Source: Phenylobacterium sp. (GTDB lineage Bacteria; Pseudomonadota; Alphaproteobacteria; Caulobacterales; Caulobacteraceae). From it: 64,000 nt of DNA. Positions 24,998-34,233 of the stretch are shown piece after piece. Numbering within the stretch: the first letter of the stretch is position 1; every line of letters starts with the position of its first letter. The stretch is from positions 1 through 64,000 of the forward strand of contig NZ_JAUXXE010000049.1 in assembly GCF_030681155.1 (NCBI RefSeq). Direction: 5' to 3'. The position numbers and the translations under genes were made by a program. The notes below the pieces were generated by a model. It made no database searches. It had not been told where the DNA came from and saw only the letters and a program-made list of their open reading frames with translations.

Positions 24998-25108
24998 CGT
25001 CATCCTCCGGGATCGCGAAGCGAGATCCGGGGGACCCAAGCGGCGTATCAAAGTCGGCAGTTCAGCTCGGGTCCCCCGGATCGTCTTGCCGACGACCGGA
25101 GGATGACG
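24998..25108. repeat. Nested inverted repeat between convergent genes
   Basis: Outer arms CGTCATCCTCCGG (24998-25010) and CCGGAGGATGACG (25096-25108) are perfect over 13 bp; inner arms GATCCGGGGGACCC (25024-25037) and GGGTCCCCCGGATC (25069-25082) are perfect over 14 bp. The CGTCAT...ATGACG ends recall common REP-like intergenic elements of this group. It lies between the convergent SDR and fabI genes and may also slow read-through. Confidence 0.75.
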
Positions 25109-25139
25109 AAGCTTTGGGATGTCGCTAGGCCCTAGCGGC

Positions 25140-25955
25140 CTAACCTTCTTCGTCGTCGCTGAAGCCCATCATGTGGAAGCCGGCGTCCACGTGGATCAGT
25201 TCGCCCGTGGTCGAGCGGCCCAGGTCCGACAGCAGCCAGAGGGCGGCGCCGGCGACGCCTTCCATCGAGGTGTCCTGCTTCATGGCCGACAGGTCACGGC
25301 CCTTGGACAGCATGCCCTTGCCGCCGGAAATACCGGCCAGCGACAGCGTGCGCATGGCGCCGGGCGACAGGGCGTTCACGCGGATGTTCTTGGGACCGAG
25401 GTCGCGGGCGACATAGCGGGTCGCCGCTTCCAGCGCGGCCTTGGCCACGCCCATGGTGTTGTAGTTCGGGATCGCGCGCTCGGAGCCCATATAGGTCAGG
25501 CAGATCATCGAGCCGCCGTTCGGCATCAGCTTCTCGGCGCGGCGGGCGCAGTCGACGAAGCTGTAGGCCGAAATGTCCATCGCCTGCAGGAAGCCTTCCC
25601 GCGTCGCGTTGTCGACGAACGAGCCCTTGATCTGGTCGCGCGGCGCATAGGCGATGGCGTGGACGAAGAAGTCGATGGTCCCGAACGCCTTCTCGATCGC
25701 CGCGAAAGCCGCGTCCATCTGGTCGTCCTGGGTCACATCGACCGGAACCACGGTGGTCACGCCGATGCTTTCGGCCAGCGGCTGCACGCGCCGCTCCATG
25801 CCCGGCAGGTGGAAGAAGGCCATCTCGGCGCCCTGGGCGGCGAGTTGCGAGGCGATGCCCCAGGCGATGGAGTCATGATTGGCGACGCCGATGATGACGC
25901 CCTTCTTGCCCTTCATCAGATCGCCCGTGGGCAGATCCCAGCCATCCTTGGCCAT
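25140..25955 (-). CDS. fabI: Enoyl-ACP reductase (NADH)
   Basis: A 271-residue enzyme that reduces enoyl-ACP in the last step of the fatty-acid elongation cycle and is the triclosan target. It has the divergent SDR nucleotide site GKKGVIIGVANHDSIAWGIA, the HAIAYAP segment and the FabI-type Y-x6-K catalytic pair (YNTMGVAKAALEAATRY). NIRVNALSPGAMRT is also typical. It is the third gene of fabA-fabB-fabI, 36 nt after fabB. Confidence 0.97.
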   Translation of the reverse strand: MAKDGWDLPTGDLMKGKKGVIIGVANHDSIAWGIASQLAAQGAEMAFFHLPGMERRVQPLAESIGVTTVVPVDVTQDDQMDAAFAAIEKAFGTIDFFVHAIAYAPRDQIKGSFVDNATREGFLQAMDISAYSFVDCARRAEKLMPNGGSMICLTYMGSERAIPNYNTMGVAKAALEAATRYVARDLGPKNIRVNALSPGAMRTLSLAGISGGKGMLSKGRDLSAMKQDTSMEGVAGAALWLLSDLGRSTTGELIHVDAGFHMMGFSDDEEG

Positions 25956-25991
25956 ACGCGTCTCCTAATATCTTTGAGGGTCGGCCCGGGG

Positions 25992-27203
25992 TCAGACCCG
26001 GGCCATCACCAGGCAGCCATTGGTGCCGCCGAACCCGAACGAGTTCGACATCACCGTCTCGAGCTGAACGTCCTTGCGCTCGAGCAGGATCGGCAGGTCG
26101 GCGAACTCTGGATCGAGGTTCTCGATGTGAGCGCTCTTTGCGGCGAAGCCGTTGTTGAGCATCAGCAGGCTGTAGATCGCCTCCTGGGCGCCGGCCGCGC
26201 CGAGGCTGTGGCCGGTCAGCGACTTGGTCGACGAGATCAGCGGTGCATTGGCGCCGAACACCTCGCGCACCGCGCCCATTTCCTTGCTGTCGCCGACCGG
26301 CGTCGAGGTGCCGTGCGGATTCAGATAGTCGATCTTGCGACCGCCGAGGTCCGCCATCGCCATGCGCATGCAGCGCACAGCGCCCTCACCGGAGGGGGCG
26401 ACCATGTCGAAGCCGTCCGAATTGGCGGCGTAGCCGACGATCTCGCCATAGATCTTGGCGCCGCGCGCCTTGGCGTGCTCGTACTCTTCCAGCACCACGA
26501 TCCCGGCGCCGCCGGCGATCACGAAGCCATCGCGGGCCGCGTCATAGGCCCGGCTGGCGGTCGAGGGCTTGTCGTTGAAGTTCGAGCTCATCGCGCCCAT
26601 GGCGTCGAACAGCACGCTCAGCGTCCAGTCCAGCTCCTCGGTTCCGCCGGCGAACACCACGTCCTGCTTGCCCATCAGGATCTGCTCGTAGCCCGAGCCG
26701 ATGCAGTGGGTGGAGGTGGCGCAAGCCGAGGAAATCGAGAAGTTCAGGCCCTTGATCTTGAACCAGGTGGCCAGGGTCGCCGAAGCGCCCGAGCTCATCG
26801 CCTTGGGCACCGCGAACGGACCGACCCGCTTTGGACCGCGCTCCTTGGCGGTCTGAGCCGCCTCGATGATCGACTTGGTGGACGGACCACCGGAGCCGAC
26901 GATCAGGCCGGTGCGCTCGTTGGAGACCTGGCTCTCGTCCAGACCCGCGTCGGCGATCGCCTGCTCCATGGCGATGTGGCCAAAGGCCGTGCCCTGGGCG
27001 AGGAAACGCGCCGCGCGGCGGTCGACCATGGTTTCCCATTCGACGGTCGGTGCGGCGTGAACCTGCGAGCGGAAGCCGAGCTCGGCGTATTCCGGCGTGA
27101 AGGTGATGCCGGATTTAGCCTCGCGCAGCGAGGCGAGCACCTCGTCCGCATTGTTTCCGATGGACGATACGATACCGATTCCGGTGACGACGACGCGGCG
27201 CAT
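25992..27203 (-). CDS. fabB: 3-oxoacyl-ACP synthase I
   Basis: A 403-residue condensing enzyme. It carries the Cys-His-His triad of [16 protein letters not shown] (nucleophile), [10 protein letters not shown] and [12 protein letters not shown]. Pairing with fabA identifies it as FabB rather than FabF, needed for elongating cis-unsaturated chains in the anaerobic unsaturated fatty acid route. It starts 25 nt after fabA and precedes fabI in one operon. Confidence 0.96.
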   Translation of the reverse strand: MRRVVVTGIGIVSSIGNNADEVLASLREAKSGITFTPEYAELGFRSQVHAAPTVEWETMVDRRAARFLAQGTAFGHIAMEQAIADAGLDESQVSNERTGLIVGSGGPSTKSIIEAAQTAKERGPKRVGPFAVPKAMSSGASATLATWFKIKGLNFSISSACATSTHCIGSGYEQILMGKQDVVFAGGTEELDWTLSVLFDAMGAMSSNFNDKPSTASRAYDAARDGFVIAGGAGIVVLEEYEHAKARGAKIYGEIVGYAANSDGFDMVAPSGEGAVRCMRMAMADLGGRKIDYLNPHGTSTPVGDSKEMGAVREVFGANAPLISSTKSLTGHSLGAAGAQEAIYSLLMLNNGFAAKSAHIENLDPEFADLPILLERKDVQLETVMSNSFGFGGTNGCLVMARV

Positions 27204-27228
27204 GCTGTCTCCTCGACTTGGCGGCGGC

Positions 27229-27744
27229 TTAGCGCTGGTAAAGACCGACCCGAAGGTCTTGCGTGTGATAGATGGGGTTGCCGTCGGCTTCCAACACCCC
27301 GTCGCCGATACCCATGACGAGGCGGCGGTTGATCACCCGCTTCATGTCGACCTTGTAGGTCACCTTCTTGATGTCGGGCGTCACTTCGCCAGCGAACTTC
27401 ACTTCGCCGCAACCCAGGGCGCGACCGCGGCCCTTGCCGCCGATCCAGCCCAGATAGAAGCCGACTAGCTGCCACAGGGCGTCGAGCCCCAGGCTGCCGG
27501 GCATCACGGGGTCGCCGATGAAGTGGCAATTGAAGAACCAGAGGTCCGGATTGATGTCGAACTCGGCCTCGATATAGCCCTTGCCGTGCGCGCCGCCGTC
27601 ATCGTTGATGGTGATGATGCGGTCGAACAGCAGCATTGGCGGGGCGGGCAGCTGTGCGTTGCCCGGGCCGAACATCTCGCCTCTGCCGCAGGCCAGCAGC
27701 TCTTCGAGATTGTAGTGGTCCTTGGCCTTCACGCCCTGGCTCAT
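27229..27744 (-). CDS. fabA: 3-hydroxydecanoyl-ACP dehydratase/isomerase
   Basis: A 171-residue bifunctional enzyme that dehydrates 3-hydroxydecanoyl-ACP and isomerises the trans-2 to the cis-3 double bond, the branch point to unsaturated fatty acids. The active-site histidine lies in [22 protein letters not shown], the aspartate in the same hot-dog fold block. I chose the ATG at 27744 ([16 protein letters not shown]), which matches the usual length of about 172; a longer frame to 27795 would run into the promoter. First gene of fabA-fabB-fabI. Confidence 0.96.
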   Translation of the reverse strand: MSQGVKAKDHYNLEELLACGRGEMFGPGNAQLPAPPMLLFDRIITINDDGGAHGKGYIEAEFDINPDLWFFNCHFIGDPVMPGSLGLDALWQLVGFYLGWIGGKGRGRALGCGEVKFAGEVTPDIKKVTYKVDMKRVINRRLVMGIGDGVLEADGNPIYHTQDLRVGLYQR

Positions 27745-27788
27745 GCTCGGCTTTCTTGACAGCGACCCTGGGGAAACCGGGGCCATTG

Positions 27789-27802
27789 GAATCATTAGAT
27801 TC
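27789..27802. promoter_or_regulatory. Paired CcrM (GANTC) sites upstream of fabA
   Basis: GAATC-ATTA-GATTC forms a small palindrome of two GANTC sites 45-58 bp before the fabA start. GANTC is methylated by CcrM in Caulobacter, and such sites near promoters can couple expression to replication through GcrA. Function here is inferred from the motif alone. Confidence 0.4.
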
Positions 27803-27829
27803 AGGCCGTAGCAGAGCCGGACCTTCTGC

Positions 27830-28402
27830 TCAACGGCCCCGAGCAGGGGTCCGGACGGCGACCTTGCACTGCACCGCGTCCGAAGTTCCCCACAATTCGG
27901 CCGCCGGCGCCCAGCCGGTGACCTTGTCGGCGCGCACTCGGCACCAGCCGTCTTCGCACTTGATCAACGCCGCCATCGACCTCGGGTTCAGATAGGCGAT
28001 GATCGCCGCCTCGGCTTTGGGCTTCTTGTGCAGCGCCAGCGGCGTGGGCTTCTTGCGCAGCACCGTGTTCTCGCCGCTGGTCAGACGCTTGTGCACCCAG
28101 GCCATGCCGCCATCGGGATCGCAAATCCGCCGCCACTCACTGTTCTCGGCCACCACCTGAACCGGCAAGCCCTTCACGTGATAGACCCACAGCAGCTTGT
28201 GGTCCTCGCTCGGCCCAGCGCGTGCGTAGACCTTGTCGAATTTCAACGAGATATAGCGCGGCACCGGCTGGCCCGAGGGCGTCAGGCGCGGTTCTGCGTG
28301 AGCCGCTGGCGCGCAAACAGCCAGGGCCAGCAGCATCGTCAAAAAATTGAGCGTCGAGGTTTTCACGGAATAGTTCAGTTTAGGCTCGCCTTGGCCGTCC
28401 AT
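27830..28402 (-). CDS. Exported bacterial SH3 domain protein
   Basis: A 190-residue protein with a signal-like hydrophobic segment (about residues 19-36, ending AHAEP) preceded by a short polar stretch; a later start is possible. Two SH3b-like units follow: [54 protein letters not shown] (about 57-110) and [37 protein letters not shown] (about 135-172). Such proteins are thought to act in the periplasm and bind peptidoglycan, but evidence for this one is lacking. It is divergent from the 2-hydroxyacid dehydrogenase. Confidence 0.75.
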   Translation of the reverse strand: MDGQGEPKLNYSVKTSTLNFLTMLLALAVCAPAAHAEPRLTPSGQPVPRYISLKFDKVYARAGPSEDHKLLWVYHVKGLPVQVVAENSEWRRICDPDGGMAWVHKRLTSGENTVLRKKPTPLALHKKPKAEAAIIAYLNPRSMAALIKCEDGWCRVRADKVTGWAPAAELWGTSDAVQCKVAVRTPARGR

Positions 28403-28476
28403 GGTGGCTTTGCTAGAGGTTCCTGATCACAACGCAAAGCGCGCCGCGCGCAGTTAAAGATTCCTTTCAAAACGCC

Positions 28477-29463
28477 ATGGCCGCCCGCAAGCCGAAAATC
28501 ATCGTCACACGCAAACTCCCCGACCAGGTGGAGACCCGGATGCGTGAGCTGTTCGACACCGAACTCAATCTCGATGACGCGCCCATGAGCCGCGAGGCCT
28601 TGCTGGACGCGGTCAGCCGCGCTGACGCCCTCGTCCCGACCATCACCGACCACATCGACGCCGACCTGATCGCGGCGGCCGGCGAGCGCCTGAAGCTGAT
28701 CGCCAACTTCGGCATGGGCATCGATCACATCGACGTGGCCGCCGCAACCGAACGCGGCATCGCGGTGACCAACACGCCCGGCGTGCTGACCGAGGACACC
28801 GCCGACCTCACCATGGCTCTGATCATGGCGGTTTCCCGCCGGATCGTGGAGGGCGCCAACGTCGTCCAGGCCGGGGACTTCACCGGCTGGACCCCGACCT
28901 GGATGAACGGCCGCCGCGTGAACGGCAAGCGGCTGGGGATCATCGGCATGGGGCGGATCGGCCAGGCCGTGGCGCGCCGCGCCAAGGCCTTCGGCATGCA
29001 GATCCACTATCACAACCGCAAGCCGGTCAGCCACGTCATCTCCGACGAGCTTGAGGCCACCTACTGGGAGAGTCTCGACCAGATGCTGGCCCGGATGGAC
29101 ATCATCTCGGTCAACTGCCCGCACACCCCGGCGACCTATCACCTTTTGTCAGCGCGCCGCCTGAAGCTGCTCCAACCCCACGCCATCGTCGTCAACACCG
29201 CCCGCGGCGGGATCATCGACGAGGGATCGCTGGCCGACCTGCTGGCGGCGGGCGGCATCGCCGGCGCGGGCCTGGACGTGTTCGAGTTCGAACCAGCGAT
29301 CAATCCCAAGCTGCTCAAGCTGCCCAACGCCGTCCTCCTGCCCCACCTGGGCTCGGCTACGGTCGAGGCGCGGATCGACATGGGCGAGAAGGTGATCATC
29401 AACCTCAAGACCTGGATGGACGGCCACCGGCCGCCGGACCGGGTTTTGGTGTCGATGCTGTAG
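28477..29463 (+). CDS. D-isomer 2-hydroxyacid dehydrogenase (glyoxylate/glycerate type)
   Basis: A 328-residue NAD(P)-dependent enzyme. The nucleotide site is GIIGMGRIGQAVARRAKAFGM; the catalytic residues lie in NTARGGIIDE (Arg), DVFEFEP (Glu) and LPHLGSAT (His). The arrangement best fits glyoxylate/hydroxypyruvate reductases and D-glycerate dehydrogenases. Substrate is not resolved by sequence inspection. A conserved neighbour is the divergent SH3 protein. Confidence 0.92.
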   Translation: MAARKPKIIVTRKLPDQVETRMRELFDTELNLDDAPMSREALLDAVSRADALVPTITDHIDADLIAAAGERLKLIANFGMGIDHIDVAAATERGIAVTNTPGVLTEDTADLTMALIMAVSRRIVEGANVVQAGDFTGWTPTWMNGRRVNGKRLGIIGMGRIGQAVARRAKAFGMQIHYHNRKPVSHVISDELEATYWESLDQMLARMDIISVNCPHTPATYHLLSARRLKLLQPHAIVVNTARGGIIDEGSLADLLAAGGIAGAGLDVFEFEPAINPKLLKLPNAVLLPHLGSATVEARIDMGEKVIINLKTWMDGHRPPDRVLVSML

Positions 29464-29480
29464 GGCTGAAGCTCAGCAGC

Positions 29481-29559
29481 CCCCTCACCCGACCTCTCCC
29501 CAAAGGGAGAGGAGATAGCGCTGAAAATTCCTCTCCCCCGGGAGAGGTTAGGTGAGGGG
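29481..29559. repeat. Intergenic CCTCTCCC/GGGAGAGG mosaic repeat
   Basis: Outer arms CCCCTCACC and GGTGAGGGG enclose two small hairpins, each CCTCTCCC paired with GGGAGAGG (29493-29512 and 29530-29547). The whole folds as a clover. A related element is present at 62882-62993. It lies between convergent genes. Confidence 0.7.
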
Positions 29560-29576
29560 CGCCGCGCAGCGGCGAT

Positions 29577-30323
29577 CTACGCCCTCGCCGTCCCGCAAAC
29601 CTCGCACTCGGGATCAGCCCCGATCCTCACCGTCCGGGTTTCGGCCGCCAAGGCGTCGTAGATCAGCAGGCGTCCGGCCAGCGGCTCGCCGGCCCCGGCG
29701 ATCAGCTTGATCGCCTCCAGCGCCATCATCGAGCCGATCACCCCGGCGATCGCCCCAACCACGCCGACGGTGGAGCAGGTCTCGGCGTCCGGCGGGATCT
29801 CCGGCACCAGGCAGCGGTAGCAGGGCCTGCCTCGGAACACCCCGACCTGGCCGGTCCAGCGGCCGATGGCGCCCGACACCAAGGTCCGCTCGTGGGCCAC
29901 GCAGGCGGCGTTGACCGCAAAGCGGGTGGCGAAATCGTCGGTTCCGTCCAGCACCAGATCGACCCCGGCGACCAGGGGCCCAGCGTTGCAGGCTTCCAGA
30001 TGCACCGGCGCGCAATCGACATGCACGTGGGGGTTCAGCGCCCGCAGGTGCGCGGCGGCAGCCTCGACCTTCTTGGCGCCGACGTCGGTGTTACGAAAAA
30101 TGATCTGCCGCTGCAGGTTGGAGGTGTCGACCACGTCCGGATCGGCCAGCACGATCCGCCCAACCCCGGCCGCCGCCAGATAGAGCGCGGCCGGCGCGCC
30201 GAGACCGCCGGCGCCGACGATCAGCACGCTGGCCGCCTTCAGCCGCTGCTGACCCTGGCCGCCGACCTCGCGCAGCACCAATTGGCGGGCATAGCGCTCG
30301 ACTTCGTCGTCGGTGAAGCTCAT
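29577..30323 (-). CDS. HesA/MoeB/ThiF family adenylyltransferase
   Basis: A 248-residue E1-like enzyme. It has the ATP site GAGGLGAPAALYLAAAGVGRIVLADPD, the ..SNLQRQIIFRNTDVG segment, the DGTDDFATRFAVN segment and two zinc-binding CxxC pairs (CYRC and CEVC). Such proteins adenylate the C-terminal glycine of MoaD or ThiS in molybdopterin or thiamine synthesis. There is no C-terminal rhodanese domain. ThiF and MoeB cannot be told apart here, and no partner sulfur-carrier gene is adjacent. The ATG at 30323 starts the fold; the upstream extension is less likely. Confidence 0.9.
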   Translation of the reverse strand: MSFTDDEVERYARQLVLREVGGQGQQRLKAASVLIVGAGGLGAPAALYLAAAGVGRIVLADPDVVDTSNLQRQIIFRNTDVGAKKVEAAAAHLRALNPHVHVDCAPVHLEACNAGPLVAGVDLVLDGTDDFATRFAVNAACVAHERTLVSGAIGRWTGQVGVFRGRPCYRCLVPEIPPDAETCSTVGVVGAIAGVIGSMMALEAIKLIAGAGEPLAGRLLIYDALAAETRTVRIGADPECEVCGTARA

Positions 30324-30432
30324 CGTCGCCTCGTCCATTCTCGGCGCAGGCCGGTTCCTGCTCGCCGCCCGCATGTCCTAACTTAAGCGCATCACGCTTG
30401 ACCTCACCGGGACCGCTGGCCACATCCGCAGC

Positions 30433-30981
30433 ATGATGACAGCCTCGAACTTTCCAGATTGGCACGGAACCACGATCCTGGCGGTACGCAAGGACGGCAA
30501 GACCGTGATCGCCGGCGACGGTCAGGTCTCGATGGGCCAAACCGTGGTCAAGGGCAACGCCCGAAAGGTCCGCACCTTGGCAAGCGGCAAGGTCCTGGCG
30601 GGCTTCGCCGGCGCAACAGCCGACGCCTTCACCCTGATCGAGCGGCTGGAGGCCAAGCTGGAGCAGTATCCCGACCAGTTGGCGCGGGCCTGCGTCGATC
30701 TCGCCAAGGATTGGCGGACCGACCGCTATCTCCGCAAGCTGGAAGCCATGCTGCTGGTCGCCGACAAGGACTCGATCTTCACCGTCACCGGGGTCGGCGA
30801 CGTGCTGGAGCCAGAAACCGGCGTCGCGGCCATAGGCTCAGGCGGCAACTACGCCCTGGCCGCAGCCCTGGCGCTGACCGACTCCACGCTGTCGGCCGAA
30901 GAGGTAGCGCGCAAGGCGATGGGCATCGCGGCCCGGATCTGCGTCTACACCAACGGAGAGCTTACGGTTGAGAGCCTCTAG
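30433..30981 (+). CDS. hslV: ATP-dependent protease subunit HslV
   Basis: A 182-residue proteasome-like peptidase. The propeptide ends before [21 protein letters not shown]; the first of the two threonines becomes the N-terminal nucleophile after processing. [14 protein letters not shown] and [13 protein letters not shown] are also typical. HslV dodecamers degrade unfolded proteins fed by HslU. CTTGAC at 30397 and CCACAT at 30420 could be a heat-shock promoter, but that is weak. The gene overlaps the next by 14 nt. Confidence 0.97.
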   Translation: MMTASNFPDWHGTTILAVRKDGKTVIAGDGQVSMGQTVVKGNARKVRTLASGKVLAGFAGATADAFTLIERLEAKLEQYPDQLARACVDLAKDWRTDRYLRKLEAMLLVADKDSIFTVTGVGDVLEPETGVAAIGSGGNYALAAALALTDSTLSAEEVARKAMGIAARICVYTNGELTVESL

Positions 30982-31825
30982 CCTCAGCCTCGCCCTGCTG
31001 CTCATCGCCACGCCGGCGATGGCGGCTACGGCGACAATGACGGGCGATCCGGCTGCGGTGGTGGCGGCCGAGCGGGCCTTCGCCGCCGACGGCCTGGCGA
31101 TGGGGATCAAGGCCTCGTTCCTGAAGCACTCAGCGCCCGACGCGATCGTGTTCGCCCCGGGTCCCGTCAAGGCCCACGACCTCTACGCCCAACGGCCCGA
31201 CCAGAAGGGCCCGCCGTTGGTCTGGTGGCCGCTGTGGGCGGGGATCGCCCGCTCCGGCGACCTCGGTTTCACCACCGGCCCGGCCACCTATGACGGCCGA
31301 GAAAGCGGCTGGTACTTCACCGTCTGGGCCAAGCAGCCGGACGGTGGCTGGAAGTGGCTCTACGACGGGGGCGCGGCCAGCGCCCACGGCAAAGCCCCGC
31401 CCCAGGGCTCCCAACCAACCTATCTACCTGCTTCGAGCGGCCCTTCCGCCACCGCCGACCAAGCGATGAGCGAGGTTCGCGCCGCCGAGGCGGCCTTGGC
31501 CGCCGGCGCCGCCTCCGACGCCAAGGGCGCCTATCTGGCGGCGCTCAGCCCTGACGCCCGGGTGGCCGGATCGCCGGCGGCGCCCGCCACCACGCAGGCG
31601 GCCGTACTTGTCGAGCTGTCCAGCCGCGCCCCGCAGATCCAGTTCTCGACCCTGGGCGGAGGCGCCTCGAGCGCCGGCGACCTTGCCTGGACCTATGGCG
31701 ACGCGGCCTGGACGCAGGGCGAGAAGCCCGCCCGCGGCCACTATGTCCGCATTTGGCAGAGCCGCGCTGAGGGCTGGAGACTGGTCTTCGATCAGATTCT
31801 CCCTGTCGCCCAGGCCAAGTCGTAA
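30968..31825 (+). CDS. Secreted double NTF2-like (SnoaL/DUF4440-like) protein between hslV and hslU
   Basis: A 285-residue protein. The start is probably TTG at 30968, with GGAGAG 7 nt upstream, because only this start gives the signal peptide ([19 protein letters not shown]). The mature part appears to be two NTF2-like halves (about residues 28-130 and 160-280): each begins with an alpha-helical [12 protein letters not shown] or [11 protein letters not shown] stretch and ends with WYFTVW or HYVRIW-type strands. Function unknown. It sits inside the hslVU operon yet is predicted to be periplasmic, so it may simply be an insertion there. Confidence 0.7.
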   Translation: MRASSLSLALLLIATPAMAATATMTGDPAAVVAAERAFAADGLAMGIKASFLKHSAPDAIVFAPGPVKAHDLYAQRPDQKGPPLVWWPLWAGIARSGDLGFTTGPATYDGRESGWYFTVWAKQPDGGWKWLYDGGAASAHGKAPPQGSQPTYLPASSGPSATADQAMSEVRAAEAALAAGAASDAKGAYLAALSPDARVAGSPAAPATTQAAVLVELSSRAPQIQFSTLGGGASSAGDLAWTYGDAAWTQGEKPARGHYVRIWQSRAEGWRLVFDQILPVAQAKS

Positions 31826-31841
31826 TTATCTAGCCTCCGAC

Positions 31842-33149
31842 ATGACTGAATTTTCCCCCCGCGAAATCGTCTCCGAACTCGACCGCTTCATTGTCGGCCA
31901 CCCCGAGGCCAAGAAGGCCGTCGCCGTCGCCCTGCGCAATCGCTGGCGCCGCCGGCGCGTGCCCGCCGATCTGCGCGACGAGGTCACGCCCAAGAATATC
32001 CTGCTGATCGGCCCGACCGGCGTCGGCAAGACCGAGATCGCCCGGCGACTGGCCAAGCTCGCCCACGCCCCGTTCCTGAAGGTCGAGGCCACCAAGTTCA
32101 CCGAGGTCGGCTATGTCGGCCGCGACGTCGACCAGATCGTCCGCGACCTGGTGGAAAGCGCCATGGCCATGGTCCGCGACAAGCGCCGGGCCGCCGTCCG
32201 CGCCCGCGCCGAGGCCGGCGCCGAGGAACGGCTGCTGGACGCCCTCACCGGCCCCGGCTCCACCGCCGCCCGTGAGAGCTTCCGCAAGAAGCTGCGGGCC
32301 GGCGAACTCGACGACAAGGAAGTCGAGCTGACCCTGGCCGACACCGGCGGCGGCATGCCGACCTTCGACATTCCCGGTCAGCCGGGCGCGCAGATGGGCA
32401 TGCTCAATCTGGGCGAGATGATGGGCAAGGCCTTCGGCGGCCGGACCAAGACCCACAAGACCACCGTCACCGGCGCCTGGGCGCCGCTGATCGCCGAGGA
32501 AAGCGACAAGCTGCTGGACCAAGAGGCCCTGACCCAGGAGGCGCTGGAACTGGCCGAGAACCAGGGCATCGTCTTCCTGGACGAGATCGACAAGGTGGCG
32601 ACCAGCCGCGAACGCTCGGGCGGGGCCGACGTCAGCCGCGAAGGGGTGCAGCGCGACCTACTGCCGCTGATCGAAGGCACCACCGTCTCGACCAAGTACG
32701 GACCGGTGAAGACCGACCACATCCTGTTCATCGCCTCGGGCGCGTTCCACGTCGCCAAGCCTTCTGATCTGCTTCCCGAAATGCAAGCCCGGCTGCCCAT
32801 CCGAGTCGAGCTGAAGGCCCTGACCCGCGACGACTTCCGCCGCATCCTGACCGAGCCGGAAGCCAACCTGATCCGTCAGCACCAGGCCCTGCTGCTGACC
32901 GAGGGCGTCACCCTCACCTTCACCGAGGACGCCATCGACGCGGTCGCCGACGCCGCCGTCACCGTGAACAACTCGGTCGAGAACATCGGGGCGCGTCGCC
33001 TTCAGACCGTGCTGGAAAAGGTGCTGGAGGAAGTCAGCTACACCGCCTCCGACCGCTCGGGCGAAACCTTCGCCGTCGACGCCGCTTATGTGAAGGCCCG
33101 TGTCGGCGACCTAGCCCAGAACACCGACCTGAGCCGGTTCATTCTGTAG
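31842..33149 (+). CDS. hslU: ATP-dependent protease ATPase subunit HslU
   Basis: A 435-residue AAA+ unfoldase. Walker A is GPTGVGKTE, Walker B is FLDEIDK, and the pore loop region GYVGRD is present. The intermediate domain (about residues 110-230) and the C-terminal NTDLSRFIL, which docks into HslV, are intact. I place the start at [19 protein letters not shown] (ATG at 31842). It follows hslV with one gene between. Confidence 0.97.
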   Translation: MTEFSPREIVSELDRFIVGHPEAKKAVAVALRNRWRRRRVPADLRDEVTPKNILLIGPTGVGKTEIARRLAKLAHAPFLKVEATKFTEVGYVGRDVDQIVRDLVESAMAMVRDKRRAAVRARAEAGAEERLLDALTGPGSTAARESFRKKLRAGELDDKEVELTLADTGGGMPTFDIPGQPGAQMGMLNLGEMMGKAFGGRTKTHKTTVTGAWAPLIAEESDKLLDQEALTQEALELAENQGIVFLDEIDKVATSRERSGGADVSREGVQRDLLPLIEGTTVSTKYGPVKTDHILFIASGAFHVAKPSDLLPEMQARLPIRVELKALTRDDFRRILTEPEANLIRQHQALLLTEGVTLTFTEDAIDAVADAAVTVNNSVENIGARRLQTVLEKVLEEVSYTASDRSGETFAVDAAYVKARVGDLAQNTDLSRFIL

Positions 33150-33177
33150 GACGCGGCGGCCCCCCGTCCGATCGTCA

Positions 33178-33274
33178 TGGCCGGCCTCTTGTGCCGGCCA
33201 CCCATAAACGCCGGCTTGCAGAGAGTTGTCTGGGACCTTCGGCGCGTATGGATCCCCGGGACAAGCCCGGGGAT
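33178..33274. repeat. REP-like palindromes downstream of hslU
   Basis: TGGCCGGC and GCCGGCCA form an 8-bp hairpin (33178-33200). ATCCCCGGG and CCCGGGGAT form a 9-bp hairpin (33252-33274) ending in ATGACGAACGGG. The CGTCATGG...GGATGACG outer edges resemble the elements near 25.0 and 46.5 kb. Confidence 0.7.
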
Positions 33275-33390
33275 GACGAACGGGGAGTGGGTCGCCTAAC
33301 CCCGGCGAGCGCCACCCCACCCCGCAATCACCGCTTGCCTCGCCCCCGCAAACGTCGATGAATTCCCCGGCAACTGCTGGGGAGCCCCAC

Positions 33391-34233
33391 ATGCAGGTCG
33401 AACTCGCCGAAGAGCGCATCTTCCGGATGACCGATCGCTTCAGCCTGGAGCATGCCGAGGGCCGCGCCTGGTCCAAGCGGCTGGAGGCGTTCGGCGCCCT
33501 GGCCCGCGTGACCGGCCTGTTCGCCCAGCCCAAGGACGACGAGTTCGCCGTCGTTTATCGCGAGCGACGGCTGCAACCGTTCTGGCGCGTCACCGTCTCG
33601 ACCGCCACCGCCTATGAGCGCACCCGCACCTACATGGTGAAAGTGCCGCCCGAAGTCCGCGAAGTGACCATCGGTGAAGCCGTCCTGCCGGCCAGCAGCA
33701 ACCAGATCCAGATCGTCGGGCTCGAGGCCTGCCGCGAGGAAACCCGCCGCGAAACCTTCATCGACGGCCTGAACAAGCAGGCCTCCCCTGCCCTGGCCAA
33801 CTATCTGCAGCACGACGCCATCGAGACGAACGCCGACGCCCTCGCGGCCGCCACGGCCGAGGGCATGGTCATCGTGCCGCCGGAGGCCAAGGCCTCGATG
33901 GTGGTGCGCGATGTCATCGCCTCGGCGATCGGCAAGATCGACGCCGACCGCGTGACCGAGGAGCTGGTGCGGGTCGAGGCCGTCGATCTCTACTACCGCC
34001 CGGTCCACGCCTTCCGCTATCGGCGCGGCGACAAGGAAGCGGTGGTCGAGTTCGACGCCATCACCGGCGAAACAAAGGTCGGCGGCGCCACCTTCGAGCA
34101 GTACCTCGGCAAGGCCCTGGAGCCGAAATTCCTGCTGGATGTCGGCGCCGAGACACTCAACTTCGTGATCCCTGGCGCGAACCTCGCCAAGCTCATGATC
34201 GTGAAAGGCCTGGAGCTGAAGGCCGGCAAATGA
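33391..34233 (+). CDS. Hypothetical protein
   Basis: A 280-residue soluble protein without a signal peptide or membrane segment. I do not recognise a family. The C-terminal third has a regular pattern (YYRPVHAFRYRRGDKEAVVEFDAITGETKVGGATFEQ, about residues 210-250) like a beta-hairpin module, followed by a short hydrophobic stretch (LNFVIPGANLAKLMIVKGLEL). The start at 33391 has GGGGAG 6 nt upstream. It overlaps the next gene by 4 nt, so the two are probably in one operon. Confidence 0.6.
   Translation: MQVELAEERIFRMTDRFSLEHAEGRAWSKRLEAFGALARVTGLFAQPKDDEFAVVYRERRLQPFWRVTVSTATAYERTRTYMVKVPPEVREVTIGEAVLPASSNQIQIVGLEACREETRRETFIDGLNKQASPALANYLQHDAIETNADALAAATAEGMVIVPPEAKASMVVRDVIASAIGKIDADRVTEELVRVEAVDLYYRPVHAFRYRRGDKEAVVEFDAITGETKVGGATFEQYLGKALEPKFLLDVGAETLNFVIPGANLAKLMIVKGLELKAGK

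Noticed and set aside
25119..27317. 732-codon open frame antisense to fabB and fabI
   Set aside because: It mirrors two strongly conserved fatty-acid genes and shows no recognisable domain.
30397..30425. Heat-shock promoter before hslV
   Set aside because: CTTGAC and CCACAT are present, but the -10-like part would be only 8 nt from the start codon and the match is loose; not listed as a feature.
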